Counted from the stretch's first letter, positions 26,400-37,560 are shown. The stretch: DNA of 64,000 bases from Pogonophryne albipinna (GCA_028583405.1 CM053252.1:31935562-31999561); one strand, 5' to 3'. A program made the numbers and translations. Notes: generated by a model from the letters alone, not told the origin.

Positions 26400-28090
26400 C
26401 TATAGAAGAGTACTTCTTCCAACACTACTGGTTTATAACAAGGCTTCAATCTGACCTTTTTTTTCCTCTGATTTGGAGTCTAGTGTTTAGTCAAATTGTT
26501 TTCGTGAGGCAGATATGAAAAAGATTTCTTTCACTTAAACATTCATAACAAATTATCAACATATTAAAATAACATAATTAATGCCTACTTGGATTTGCAA
26601 GCAGTTAGTTGTGATACATTAAAAGGCAGATCCAAACACTAATTGCACATTTATTACGATAGCGATACATGCTTAACATACTCTTAATAAATAGCCTTTC
26701 ACATGTTGTCTTTATGATCTGAATCACCAAGTTCAGAAACAGTGTGTACAGCAGCTCACTATAAACACAGTATTTCGGCATGAGATGAAAGTTCAGCATT
26801 CAGTAAGATATGATTATCTGTGATCACGTACAATACAATAAGAGCACTATAGGAAATATAAGGCTAAAATAATTGTATGATTGAACTATAAAAACATAGT
26901 TTAGTGGTAGCTGGCAAATTCAGTGGTACATAACAATGAGCTAACATTAATAAAACCCAGCTTATAAGTTATTTGTATATGATTCAAGAGGCAGAGCAAT
27001 TAAAGACTTTTTTTTCTCCTGAAGATAAAAGAGTAAAGCACTTTTGTAGAACTTCAGCAACTGTACAAATGTTTAAATCTATGACCATGAATATTATAGA
27101 CCCTCCATTTGGTCAGTTGAAGCTTTACTGTGTACAGGAAGTACTAGAGGCATTCAGTGTATTTTTTTTTTTAAACTCTTGCATCTAGAATGTCTAGTTA
27201 CGATGCATTGTGAAATTAAAAATAAATTGCTGTATTCCTTTTTTAGGGCAGTAAATGGGTAAATTCATTGGAAATGGTGGTATGTAATGAAAAAACGCTT
27301 TCCGGTTGGAAGACTAGTAAAGTGGTCAAAAAGGGGCTATTTACTCAGTTTAATAAAAAAATGTTGATAAAGAAAGGAAACTATGCATTATTTTGCATGG
27401 TTTATATCCTCCTTCAGAATTGAAATGTGAGATCATATTGACAAAAATGATCTGGTGTTCTTTCCCAAACCAGTGTACCTCTCTAAACCAAGTTAGTTCA
27501 GGATGACCCTTGGATGATTTTGAGTGGCAGTTGATGGGGGAAATGACGTCACTGAGATTGTTACAATTTCCAATAAAGGTTATTCTGAAACATAACTATC
27601 ACTGTTGTCTTTCCTTCTATAACGGTAATGTGGGCCAAGAAAAACTTTGCATTGCATAATATTTAAACTTACATTTAGGCACTATAAATTAAGCCAAAAA
27701 TATGTCAAGTTGGGGCTTAGCCCATCAAAAAGTGCAGTTGCAACTTAGGCAGTTAAGCATTTTATATCAGTGGGTCCTAATGGTGCAACACGGAAGGCAG
27801 ACAGAATTGCTAAGACACAGGTGTCACATGACATTTAAATGTTCTGGAAAGTTCCTTATACAGCTTTAGCCTTTTTTATCTCATGAAGTCCCTAAGTGAC
27901 ACACCCTGAACAGTCTGGTGGATCATGGTCCTTGTCATTTGCTTTTGTGTTCCCATAACAACATGTCCAAGATGTCCATGTGCCAGGCTAACACATGTGA
28001 CAGAACTAGCTACATTTGGAAAGGTTTTTTGTTGCTAAAGTTAACATTCAAGCCATTTAAGAATAAAAATGCTTACATGCCATTTGTTAA
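26400..28090. other. Unannotated intergenic DNA
   Basis: AT-rich, non-coding. No transposon border, gene or conserved block was recognised. Confidence 0.45.
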
Positions 28091-28099
28091 ACATTAAGC

Positions 28100-28180
28100 T
28101 GTCTTCGGCTCTTTTCGGCTGTAACAAATGTAAATGTCCCCTCTGTGGGACGAATAAAGGTATTCTGATTCTGATTACAT
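28100..28180 (+). repeat. Retroposon 3' tail
   Basis: GTAAATGTCCCCTCTGTGGG followed by ATAAAGG and two TATTCTGATT-type units is a standard fish LINE/SINE tail. The 5' end cannot be set. Confidence 0.55.
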
Positions 28181-29400
28181 TTAACCTGTTGTGGAAACAT
28201 TTCTTGATTAAATTGATATGAAACAAATGCCATAAATATTGCTCTGACACTGGTGTCACATCGGGACTTTAGCCCTAAACATTCACAGTAAACCCGGAGT
28301 GACATATATGCACAATTAGAAATAAGATTATGATCTGGTCAGTTAATTTAGCTGATTCAATTATATTTAGTTAACATATTCTTTATTCTTCAATTCAAAG
28401 TATGTTCAAACAAATGTAAACCAAAAAAACAACCTCGTTAATTAAGTTATAAATAATAGTTACTTTACCATTGAAGCGCAGATATTTGACACTGGGGGGG
28501 TTACTTGTCAGAAATGTGTTCTAGGTGGTCTATTTAGTCTAAATGACGTTCCCCCTAATTTCCCCAAAAGTAGAAATGGGTCCGGGTTCTTATGGGTTAA
28601 ACGTATAGGCTTAAAGGCATAATAGAACTACCGTATTATATGTATTCAACTTGTGCCCCACTGGACTTACTTTGCTGTGGTTGACCGTTACTGTGACACA
28701 TCACTATAGCCACGGAAGATAGTTTGTGTGATTCATTCCTATGCATCAAGGTTATTTTCATGTAGCCTAATTGTTTTTCCTGCAGAGTACAGAGTCTTGT
28801 TGTGATGAGAGGGATACAGGTATTTCATTAAAAAAAACGTGCTCCCTGGAGAATAGCTACAGAATTTATATCACAATTTAATCGGAGCTGATCACAACTT
28901 GTCATGAGTGATCCAGTCATCTCGATGAGCGTTCGGGCTGTGAATAAACAACTTGTGTTTTACTTTTAGGCTGTCTGAATGTATGGACAGCTATCAAAGC
29001 TACTATACATCACATTAAGAACGATGTACACAAATGAAAGTCGGACACAAATATATAATATGAATGATTTATTCAAGTTTGCAATATTTTGAACAGGCAT
29101 GCACGCAGTCACCTACTTTGTAATGTTCGATACCTCCCTGTAAGCGTCACGATATCCACCTCTCACCCACAACCTCACATACGAGCACTGAATGTGCATC
29201 AAAGTGATGTTAGGAAGGCAGATATAGCAAAAGATTAACGTAAACGACAAACGAGGCGATCGACATGTTTATTTCCTGGTAAGTCAACAATGGGTCCTCA
29301 ATGTACACGCCCCACATTCCTATGACGAAAATAATAGAATGTTTTCTGCATATATATATATACATATATTTACAAACATCACATGCCCCTGCCCCTGCCC
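28181..29400. other. Unannotated intergenic DNA
   Basis: Non-coding and AT-rich; a short ATATAT run is at about 29350. Nothing else recognised. Confidence 0.4.
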
Positions 29401-29402
29401 CC

Positions 29403-29623
29403 GCCTCGACGTAAGAGAGACGTAAGCGACGCCGCCTCTTAGCTCCGAAGCTCTTGACCACACTTTGAGAAGAACTGCTCTAGACAGACAATTTTTTGGA
29501 GCTGGAAGTGAACCGGATTCCGGAGCTAAGAGGCGGCGCCGCTGCGGTGTGAACAGGAAAAACCGGCACTTTTCAGGCTCCAGCTCCGAGCCGGAGCTGA
29601 AAACGCGTTGGTGTGAAAGGGGC
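29403..29623 (-). repeat. Left copy of an inverted repeat flanking the LTR element
   Basis: This matches 38215-38427 in reverse complement over about 215 bp (for example GGTGTGAAAGGGGC at 29610-29623 against GCCCCTTTCACACC at 38217). It looks like one end of the element described at 38215-39316. The two copies bracket the 8.2-kb LTR element. Confidence 0.7.
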
Positions 29624-29750
29624 TATCATTCAAGCTCGGGAGGGTGTGTTAGTGTATGTGTGGCGCGAGCGAGAAAGCGCGCACACCGGTTACGTGTATT
29701 GTTGTTAGCATCTGGTGCTAGCTAGCTGCGCTAACGGATATAATGAGCTG

Positions 29751-30128
29751 TGTTACAGGCTTGGCCTGTCACTTTAAGAGTAGCAGCCGCAAGGGGTTGT
29801 GGGTTTTGGAGTCTCTGTGTGTGTGAAATGTGATGGCCAAGGCGAAGTGCGGAGTTATGGAGAGAGAGACGAAAATATAGAGAAAGTGGTCAGAAAATGA
29901 ATAGTATGTATGTCTGTATGTATGCAATACAGTGTCAATATAGCTTGAAGAACGTGAATAAACGGAGGTTCTTCCCACGGCACCCGAACGCCTCGTTTTC
30001 ATCCTTTTTCCCCTCGAAATGTCTGGGCAGCTGGTTACCGGCTGACAACGAGCCAAGTCAGAAACCACCGGTGAGTATTCGAAACTACGGTTTCGGTGCC
30101 GAGATACCGTTAGTAATAAAAGGTAACA
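29751..30128 (+). repeat. 5' LTR of the Ty3 element
   Basis: TG...CA-bounded, 378 bp. It contains AATAAACGGAGG at about 29957, which could act as polyadenylation signal, and ends AAAAGGTAACA directly before the primer-binding site. Confidence 0.93.
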
Positions 30129-30129
30129 T

Positions 30130-30147
30130 TGGGGGCACGTCCGAGAT
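30130..30147 (+). promoter_or_regulatory. Primer-binding site, tRNA-Pro-like
   Basis: TGGGGGCACGTCCGAGAT starts two bases after the LTR. It resembles the tRNA-Pro primer site (TGGGGGCTCGTCCGGGAT) with two mismatches, the usual position for minus-strand priming. Confidence 0.65.
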
Positions 30148-30176
30148 TATTTTTTTCTACGGGGGAGAAGAGTGGA

Positions 30177-31985
30177 ATGGATTTAATGGCAGCGTTCGGA
30201 GCTAACGCTAATGCTAATCACAGACTGAGACAAGCTGATGGAGCTAACGGAAAAAGCCCACGGAAAAGCTCTAATCCATTCTTGGTGAATATTGATGAAG
30301 CTGGTCAAAGTAAGGTGGACATGTTTGACCAGACAATTATGAATTATACTGGATATGGGGACTGCACCAACCCCTTTCTTACTAGCACGGAGCTAACGCT
30401 AGCCGGAGCCGCAAGCTACGCCACGCCGCCGGAACCATCACTGGCGCCAACTAACCCTTTCATCATGCCGACAAAGGAGCAAGTACAGCCAAATAGTGAG
30501 TTTCTAACCCCCTTTCCACCAAAATGTGACCGTTTAATGAGCATGGCATCAACTTCAGCTAAACCAGCTCATCCTTTCACCTGCATGGACTATAGCCACT
30601 CTATGCCAACCATCCCAAGTTACTCAGCTCATTCACAGTGCCTTCAGCCGCCAGTGTCACCATTAACACCCTGTATGCAGCAGCCTGCCACACTGCCTTG
30701 TAAAGTACAAGCTCACACATGCTCAGCTGTGCACTGTGGGACCGCACCTGGCCAGTGTGAGTGTGATCAGCCTAACATGAGGAGAGCTTGGTCTGAATCA
30801 CGCAGCTCTGCAGCTCGTGCAGCACACAGAGAGGACTATATGGACACAAGTGATGAAGATGAACACCGTGGACACAGAGAGAGAATACCAACATTACGCC
30901 CAAGCCAGTTTGATGGGGCTGGCTCATGGAGAGGCTTCCTCTTCCATTTTGAAGGATGTGCTGAGGCTAACCACTGGTCAGAGAGGACTATGGCTGTGCA
31001 TCTTAGATTCAGCTTGACTGGACCCGCGGCTGCCATCATCCACAAGAACCCCAGATCTGCTCGCTGGAGTTATCAGCGGATGGTGAGTGAGATTGAGGCG
31101 GCCTACGGACCGTGTTCAGAGCATGCTGCTGCCATAGGCATTGAACTGAGTCAGAGAGTCAGAGGACCGGGGGAGGCCCTGCACCTGTTAAGAGACGACA
31201 TCTATGAAAAAGTTTCAATTGTGTATGCTGACCGTAATGAGTCGGAGCAGGACGTCATCAGTGTGGAGATTTTCACCAACGCCCTTGCCGATGCAGATGT
31301 GATCCAAAGACTACTGGAGGATAAGCCGCGCACCTTGGCTAGAGCCTACGAGATAGCCCACAGGTATGAAGCCACCAGACGGGCTGCCAGAGCCGTCACA
31401 CAGCTAATGCAGTCTGGTTATCGCAATGCTGCAGAGCGGAGACCCAGGGCAGCTATGGTGCACGAAAATGCTAATGTTTCCACCTGTATGGAGGCTTTCG
31501 GGGTGGCTGAAGAGTGGGCTGTGGAGCCCGCTAGCACCCAGAGTAAAGCACAGAGGTTTAACCAGCAGTGGTCGCCTAACAGAGCTAAACCTGTACAAAT
31601 GAACTCTAGAGAAGTCATCTGCCACAACTGCTCTGGTGTGGGGCACATACAAAGGAACTGTCCCTCTTTCCGAAAACGCAAACAGCATGCACCTAATAAC
31701 ACTCCAGCTCCTGACTCAGCTACGGTGGTCTCATGCAATAAAGGCTCTGATGATGACATGAGTATCCGGATACTGATACAGGGACATGAACTGTGTGCTC
31801 TGCTCGACTCTGGCGCTCGGAGGAATGTACTCCCCCTCCGCCACTTCAACGCCATTCCTGTTGAATCGAGGCCTCAAATCCAGCCATCCATCGTACAAGT
31901 GTTACAAGGCATCGGTCCTGAGGGCATCGCTGTCCGAGGGGAAGTCAACCTGCCAGTTCAAGCCGGAAGCAAGGTAACCATGTGA
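30177..31985 (+). CDS. Gag with zinc knuckle plus start of protease
   Basis: The ATG at 30177 is the first after the primer site; the open frame extends back to 30129. About 600 residues. The N-terminus carries three NPF tripeptides (residues 33-35, 65-67 and 93-95). A capsid-like region follows at roughly 250-420 (RIPTLRPSQFDGAGSW, then MAVHLRFSLTG). There is one CCHC zinc knuckle (CHNCSGVGHIQRNC), then the protease active site LLDSGARRNVLPL. The frame stops at TGA 31983-31985, 20 bases before the hAT insertion. The disturbance lies upstream of the insertion, so either an indel or a frame change once lay here. Confidence 0.88.
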   Translation: MDLMAAFGANANANHRLRQADGANGKSPRKSSNPFLVNIDEAGQSKVDMFDQTIMNYTGYGDCTNPFLTSTELTLAGAASYATPPEPSLAPTNPFIMPTKEQVQPNSEFLTPFPPKCDRLMSMASTSAKPAHPFTCMDYSHSMPTIPSYSAHSQCLQPPVSPLTPCMQQPATLPCKVQAHTCSAVHCGTAPGQCECDQPNMRRAWSESRSSAARAAHREDYMDTSDEDEHRGHRERIPTLRPSQFDGAGSWRGFLFHFEGCAEANHWSERTMAVHLRFSLTGPAAAIIHKNPRSARWSYQRMVSEIEAAYGPCSEHAAAIGIELSQRVRGPGEALHLLRDDIYEKVSIVYADRNESEQDVISVEIFTNALADADVIQRLLEDKPRTLARAYEIAHRYEATRRAARAVTQLMQSGYRNAAERRPRAAMVHENANVSTCMEAFGVAEEWAVEPASTQSKAQRFNQQWSPNRAKPVQMNSREVICHNCSGVGHIQRNCPSFRKRKQHAPNNTPAPDSATVVSCNKGSDDDMSIRILIQGHELCALLDSGARRNVLPLRHFNAIPVESRPQIQPSIVQVLQGIGPEGIAVRGEVNLPVQAGSKVTM

Positions 31986-32004
31986 ACTTTATTATGGCAG
32001 ACAC

Positions 32005-33079
32005 TAGGGGTGTAACGGTACACGTACCCGTACCGAAATTATTCGGTACGGGCCCTTCGGTTCGGTACACATGTGTACCGAAGTGTACCGAACGAATATA
32101 ACGTTAAACATAAAAAATTGAGAACGTGAACAACTTCTTGGAAGTAATCTCAGGTGCTGCGTCGCAGCATTCAGAGTAATTTGCTCACATTGTGTTGAAC
32201 GCGTCATAGAGCGAGCAAGTCATTTCATTGGACGAGCTGGTCAGAGGGATGCGTTCAAATGTAGTCAGTAATTTGAGGAACTGTCGAAATGGCGAACGCA
32301 GATAAAGTTGAGCTCGAAAACCCTCCAGCATCATTGAAGTCTCCGGTTTGGGAACATTTTGGTTTCGCAGTTACGTACAAGGATGACGGACAAAGACAGG
32401 TGGACCGAACCAAAGCTGTTTGTCGGCATTGTTCAACTAAAATTGGTTACGCGGCTGGCAATACATCAAACTTGCACACTCATTTGAAAAGGCATCACCC
32501 GAACGTGAATATCACCGGTACCAAAAGAAAAAAGACTGAAGTGCAAACCCAACTCCCTCTAGCATTTAAGACTCCAGCACTCGCAAAAACTTCAGACCGA
32601 GCCAAAGCTATTACAAACGCCAAATATCCTTATGTTGCCATGTTAGCAAAGCGCTACCTGGCTGTATCTGCTACCTCTGTCCCTAGAGAGGGTGTTCTCC
32701 ACAGCAGGAGACATTGTTAGTGCCAGCAGATCTGCCCTTTCGGCAAGCAATGTGGACAAGTTCATTTTTCTTTAAAAAAACATGAAAATACAATGACAAG
32801 CAAGTCATTATGTCAAACTGGCTGCTTAGGTACTAGTACAGTACAGTTCAAATACAGATTATTTCAGTTCATCGAAAAGCTGCACCTTAATGTTTATTTT
32901 ATTATATTTTGTATTTATTTGAGTGAATACATTATTCACAGTTTAATAATAATAAAAAAAATATATGTTATGTTTTGTGATAATTTTTTCTGCTGTACCG
33001 AAAACGTACCGAACCGAACCGTGACCTAAAAACCGAGGTACGTACCGAACCGAAATGTTTGTGAACCGTTACACCCCTA
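32005..33079 (+). mobile_element. Non-autonomous hAT element, copy 1
   Basis: Ends TAGGGGTGTAACGGT and ACCGTTACACCCCTA form terminal inverted repeats. The perfect 8-bp duplication GCAGACAC lies at 31997-32004 and 33080-33087, diagnostic for hAT-like insertion. Subterminal GGTACG/CGTACC palindromes occur at both ends. It encodes only a BED finger fused to the hAT C-terminal dimerisation region, with the catalytic core missing. It split the Ty3 protease region. Confidence 0.9.
32289..32720 (+). CDS. BED-hATC mini-protein, frameshifted copy
   Basis: It begins MANADKVELENPPASLK. A BED-type zinc finger follows (WEHFGF at about residue 21, CRHC near 46, HLKRHH near 65), then a linker and the start of the hAT dimerisation domain (YVAMLAKRYLAVSATSVP). 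Compared with 47705-48193 it lacks two bases near the SVPSER position, so the last 30 residues are replaced by GVLHSRRHC and a stop. No catalytic DDE residues are encoded. It is a transposase deletion derivative. Confidence 0.8.
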   Translation: MANADKVELENPPASLKSPVWEHFGFAVTYKDDGQRQVDRTKAVCRHCSTKIGYAAGNTSNLHTHLKRHHPNVNITGTKRKKTEVQTQLPLAFKTPALAKTSDRAKAITNAKYPYVAMLAKRYLAVSATSVPREGVLHSRRHC

Positions 33080-33145
33080 GCAGACACAGCTGAAAATACA
33101 GAGGTTATCCTGGGGCACCCTTTTCTGCTGCAGTCACATGCTCAC

Positions 33146-36100
33146 TTGGACTATGGTCGCAGGGAAATCACCCTCTTCGGTGAGAGAGTGCCTCGCTCAA
33201 AACCCAGCAGACAGCCTGAAGTGCACCTCGTCAGGGTATCCCGCACAACAGTATTGGAGTCGAGGTGTGAGTATGTGGTGCCTGGTACTGCCCGCCTTCG
33301 CTCTGCTGTTAATAAAGATATGATGCTGACCCCCACTAAAGGCTTCATTGAGAGACAACACGTCCTGGCAGCCCGCGCTGTTGTACACACCCGGCATTCC
33401 TCCAACATTCCCATGCGGATTTACAAACCTGGTCCTGCATCTGTTACTCTGAAGAGAGGGGTGGTGGTCGGAGTTCTTCAGCCAGCTGAGGTGTTGGGAG
33501 CAGTGGATCTCCATCCGACCATGTCCCCAGTAACATCAGACCCCAATGACTTTCCTGTTATATCTGTGCCCAGTCATCAACAGGACATGTATGCAGAGAG
33601 CTGTGCTCACCTGTCTGAGGAGGACAGAGTCGGGCTAGCTCACGTGCTACGGAGGTTCGGTGATGTCTTCTCCACCGGGCCCACTGACCTTGGCCGCACC
33701 AGCTTAGTGCAGCATGACATACAGACTACTCCTGGGCAGCCTGTGAAGCAGCCGCCACGCAGAATGGCCAGAGACAAACAGATTGCTGCAGATCTGCAGG
33801 TACAGCAGAGCCTGGAGTCTGGTGTAGCTCGTCCCAGCAACAGCAGCTGGGCTGCACCTATCGGCATGGTGAGGAAGAAAGACCAAAGCCCGCGATTATG
33901 TGTGGATTATAGACCCCTTAACGAAAGGACTATTAAAGATGCCTATCCCCTGCCACGTATTCAGGACACTCTGGACACACTGTCCACTGCCAGGTACTTC
34001 AGTACACTAGACTTGACTTCAGGCTACTGGCAGGTGGAATTGACACCAAGGGCCCGCAAAGCCGCAGCTTTCTGCACTCGCAAGGGGCTATTTGAATGGA
34101 ACGTCATGCCCTTTGGACTGTGCAATGCACCGGCCACGTTTCAGAGGCTAATGGACAGAGTATTAGCGGGATTGCAGTGGGAGACCTGCTTGGTGTATCT
34201 CGATGACATCATTGTCCTGGGGCGGGACGGTTCCGAAATGCTATGCCGGCTCAATGAAGTGTTCGCCAGGCTACGAGGAGCTAACCTGAAGCTGAAACCG
34301 TCAAAGTGCTGCCTTTTCCGGGAGAAGGTGGGTTACCTTGGCCACATTGTCTCAGCCCAGGGTGTGTCTACTGATCCAGAGAAGGTGAAGAAAGTGGCAG
34401 AGTGGCCTACGCCTCGTAACATCTCTGAGGTACGTCAGTTTGTGGGCCTGGCATCATATTACAGACGCTTTGTGGAAAACTTTGCTACAATAGCTAAACC
34501 TCTTCACGAGCTGACCAAAAAGTATGCACGATTTAATTGGACAGAGGAATGCCAGGAGGCATTCACAGAGCTGAAAGGACGACTGTCAACAGCTCCTGTC
34601 CTAGGCTACCCCCTTGACAGCGGCGAGATGCTTCTCGACACCGATGCTAGTGACTGGGGAATCGGAGCAGTCCTCTCCCAAATCCAGGGGGGTGAGGAGA
34701 GGGTGCTAGCCTATGGAAGCAGGAGGTTGTCAGCCACAGAACAAAACTATTGCACCACCAGACGCGAACTTCTGGCAGGCGTGGAGTTTGCCTGTCACTT
34801 CAGACAATACCTGCTTGGCAGACCATTCACTCTCCGGACTGATCACAGCAGCCTGCGCTGGTTAACCAGGTTAAAAGAACCAGAGGGACAGCTGGCCCGC
34901 TGGCTAGAGAAGCTGGCAGAGTATGATTTTCAGGTGGTTCATCGACCGGGGAGACACCACCAAAATGCAGACACACTTTCTCGGAGGCCCTGCAGGGAGT
35001 CGTGCCCCTGCACAGTGCCAGAGCATGACAGCGAGCGACACCAGCATAAGGGGGTCCAGTGTGACCTGACAGACAGTACAGCTGAAGTTGCCATATGTAC
35101 TCACACAGAGCAACCTCTAGTGGGGGTAGCTGAGCCAGAGTTTCCTCCAGTGGGGGTAGCTGAGCCGGAGTTTCCTCCAGTGGGGGTAGAGGATGCCTGC
35201 AGTGACAACAATAACAACTATGACCTGCTAAATCCAAGCATCAACTGGGTGAGTGATATTACCAACACCAGCTTATTCTCTGGTTGGACTCAAGAACAGC
35301 TGAGAATGGCTCAGGAATCTGACCCTGATATTGCACCAGTAAAAAAGTTGATGGATGAAGGGAGAGGCCGGCTGCCATATGCAGACATAGCACACTTCAG
35401 CCCCGCTACCAAATCATACTGGGCACAGTGGAATAGACTTTACCAGAAAGATGGAGTGCTAATGAGGAAATATTATAGCAGTGAAGGAACAACGTTTTAC
35501 CCCCAGATCGTGCTGCCTCATATGTACCGCAGTTCAGTGATGGAGCAGATGCATGATGGTCCTGTGGGAGGCCATTTTGGAGTAGAAAGAACTCTCACAC
35601 GCCTGCAAACCAGATATTTCTGGTATAACATGAAAGACGATGTCACACTCTGGTGCCGCACCTGCCCCAGCTGTGCTGCTAAAGCTCGCCCGAAGAAAAC
35701 TCCTCGAGCGGCTATGGGCACGGTGCGAGTCGGTGCCCCCATGGAGAGGATTGCAGTTGATGTGATGGGCCCTTTAAATGAAACAGAGAGACACAATAGC
35801 TACATACTAGTAGTGCAAGACTACTTCAGTAAGTGTGTAGAAGCCTATCCAATCCCAGACCAGCAAGCATCCACGGTGGCAGAAAAGATCGCCTCTGAGT
35901 GGGTGTGTAGGTACGGAGCTCCCCAGTGCTTGCACAGTGACCAGGGCACACATTTTGAGTCAGCTGTTTTCCAGGGGATGTGCGAGCTGCTGGGGATTGA
36001 CAAGACTCGAACTACCCCATTTCACCCACAGTCTGATGGACAGGTAGAGCGCTTTAATGCCACTCTGCAGAAAATCCTGGCTACCACTGCAGACAGATGT

Positions 36101-36205
36101 CACTGGGACTGGGATCTCATGATGCCTTATGCACTCATGGCTTATAGAGCAACTCGACACAGCTCCACCGGATTGACACCAAATATGATGCTTTTTGGAA
36201 AATAA
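33146..36205 (+). CDS. Ty3 Pol: protease end, RT, RNase H, integrase (broken by nonsense)
   Basis: The frame is open from soon after the hAT insertion. RT has LDLTSGYWQVEL and the catalytic YLDDIIVLG (about residue 352). RNase H begins LLDTDASDWGIGAVLSQ. A Val/Glu/Pro-rich linker with a 30-bp tandem repeat (35120-35190) follows. Integrase has its HHCC zinc region (GGHFGVERTL ... CRTCPSC) and DDE core residues in VDVMGP, HSDQGTHF and DGQVERFN. The frame ends at TAA 36203-36205 right after MMLFGK; the same frame is open again downstream, so this is one nonsense change. It supplies cDNA synthesis and integration in an intact element. Confidence 0.9.
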   Translation: MDYGRREITLFGERVPRSKPSRQPEVHLVRVSRTTVLESRCEYVVPGTARLRSAVNKDMMLTPTKGFIERQHVLAARAVVHTRHSSNIPMRIYKPGPASVTLKRGVVVGVLQPAEVLGAVDLHPTMSPVTSDPNDFPVISVPSHQQDMYAESCAHLSEEDRVGLAHVLRRFGDVFSTGPTDLGRTSLVQHDIQTTPGQPVKQPPRRMARDKQIAADLQVQQSLESGVARPSNSSWAAPIGMVRKKDQSPRLCVDYRPLNERTIKDAYPLPRIQDTLDTLSTARYFSTLDLTSGYWQVELTPRARKAAAFCTRKGLFEWNVMPFGLCNAPATFQRLMDRVLAGLQWETCLVYLDDIIVLGRDGSEMLCRLNEVFARLRGANLKLKPSKCCLFREKVGYLGHIVSAQGVSTDPEKVKKVAEWPTPRNISEVRQFVGLASYYRRFVENFATIAKPLHELTKKYARFNWTEECQEAFTELKGRLSTAPVLGYPLDSGEMLLDTDASDWGIGAVLSQIQGGEERVLAYGSRRLSATEQNYCTTRRELLAGVEFACHFRQYLLGRPFTLRTDHSSLRWLTRLKEPEGQLARWLEKLAEYDFQVVHRPGRHHQNADTLSRRPCRESCPCTVPEHDSERHQHKGVQCDLTDSTAEVAICTHTEQPLVGVAEPEFPPVGVAEPEFPPVGVEDACSDNNNNYDLLNPSINWVSDITNTSLFSGWTQEQLRMAQESDPDIAPVKKLMDEGRGRLPYADIAHFSPATKSYWAQWNRLYQKDGVLMRKYYSSEGTTFYPQIVLPHMYRSSVMEQMHDGPVGGHFGVERTLTRLQTRYFWYNMKDDVTLWCRTCPSCAAKARPKKTPRAAMGTVRVGAPMERIAVDVMGPLNETERHNSYILVVQDYFSKCVEAYPIPDQQASTVAEKIASEWVCRYGAPQCLHSDQGTHFESAVFQGMCELLGIDKTRTTPFHPQSDGQVERFNATLQKILATTADRCHWDWDLMMPYALMAYRATRHSSTGLTPNMMLFGK

Positions 36206-36286
36206 GTCACTGAGCCAGTCGACCTGGTCGCTGGTTTACCACCTGACAATGACAATATCGACACTAACACCCCCCCTCAATATGTC

Positions 36287-36943
36287 ATGAAACTGAGAGA
36301 ACGTCTGGAGCTGTCTCACCAGCTGGCACGAGAAGCTCTTGGGAAATCTGTTGAGCGAGCTAAAAGACAGTATGACAAAAACATTTGTCTAACCCAACAC
36401 AAAGTGGGAGATGCAGTCTGGCACCTGATTAAAGGCACCAAAAGGGTTAAAAACAAGGTACGAAAGTTTCTGCCATCCTACGAGGGCCCTTACTTCATTG
36501 TAGGCATGTTGGATGACCTGATCTATAGACTCAAAAAGAGCCCCAGAGCCAAAGTCAAAGTTGTCCACCATGACAAGCTCAAGCCTTATTATTCCAGGAC
36601 CCCATTAGACAACAGCTGGGTGTTCAAAGACACAGAAGCCTGGGCGCCTGTCGAGGTGCCGCCCCCTCAGCCAGACCTCAACTCATCTGACACAGTCATC
36701 GGGCCTCTCCACCTGTGGGACCCCCCATCAGACGCAGAGGATCCAGCTGTGGAGACCCTCCAGGACCCAGGTTCTTCACTGCCAGTTACGCCGAGCAGCA
36801 GCGGGCTTCATGACAGACTTCCTCTGACTCAGTGCCCTTCCAGGGCCCCGGCCAGTGGTTCCCTACGGATTTCCACCCCTCTACAGAGACCCCAGCGACT
36901 CCGTAGAGCTCCTGACACGTTAGGTGACTGGGTCAGTCACTAG
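36287..36943 (+). CDS. Ty3 integrase C-terminal region
   Basis: Same frame as the upstream pol, separated by the nonsense codon at 36203. It begins MKLRERLELSHQLAREALGK (36287 is just the first ATG after the stop). It has the GPY/F-type integrase module (KFLPSYEGPYFIVGMLDD, then VVHHDKLKPYY) and a Pro/Ser-rich tail ending DTLGDWVSH. No chromodomain was seen. Confidence 0.85.
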   Translation: MKLRERLELSHQLAREALGKSVERAKRQYDKNICLTQHKVGDAVWHLIKGTKRVKNKVRKFLPSYEGPYFIVGMLDDLIYRLKKSPRAKVKVVHHDKLKPYYSRTPLDNSWVFKDTEAWAPVEVPPPQPDLNSSDTVIGPLHLWDPPSDAEDPAVETLQDPGSSLPVTPSSSGLHDRLPLTQCPSRAPASGSLRISTPLQRPQRLRRAPDTLGDWVSH

Positions 36944-37560
36944 GGTTTGTTAAAGTTTAACCTGAGTCAGGGTGTCAGCAGGTTAGTTCCTAACTCAGTA
37001 AAAGAAAAAGAAGAAAAAAAAAGAGTTCCAGAGTAATTCTATGCTCTTAAGCTAAAGTTATTTAATTATATTGTTATACATCCACAGTTTGTGGTTCTAT
37101 TTCATTTAGTTGCCTGTGGTAATGAGTAATGTGGATACTGTTTTACTGCTTTGACACTTGATGTAACTGGTTAGAGAAACCAAACAGATGGTAAGATTGC
37201 TTGTTGTTGTTTGACAATTGTAATGCCTAAGAGCCACATCGAGTAAAGTCACAGTGTTTAATTTAACCCGGGTTGATTAACTACATCACAGTATGTTATG
37301 TACATCAGTATGTGTGTTTATACACCTTTGAAACGTTAAAAAAAAAAGGATCTATGCAGTATGCTTCGTGGATATTGTTATGGACATTGCCTCATGATTC
37401 AAGCTGTTTCCACAGCAAGGAAGACGCCTTCAAGGACTGTGGGAAATGGGGATTATTGTGGGGAATGTGTTGCCATTAATGTTTCATGCTTTCTTTTTAT
37501 AATGTTTATATGCTGAAGTGATGTTAAAGGTTGTTTTATCATCATCCAAAGTGGGGTTAG
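36944..37560 (+). other. Ty3 3' untranslated region and polypurine tract
   Basis: Non-coding sequence between the pol stop and the 3' LTR. The purine-rich AAAGTGGGGTTAG (about 37548-37560) directly before the LTR is the likely plus-strand priming site. An A-rich run lies near 37000-37022. No env-like frame was seen. Confidence 0.6.
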
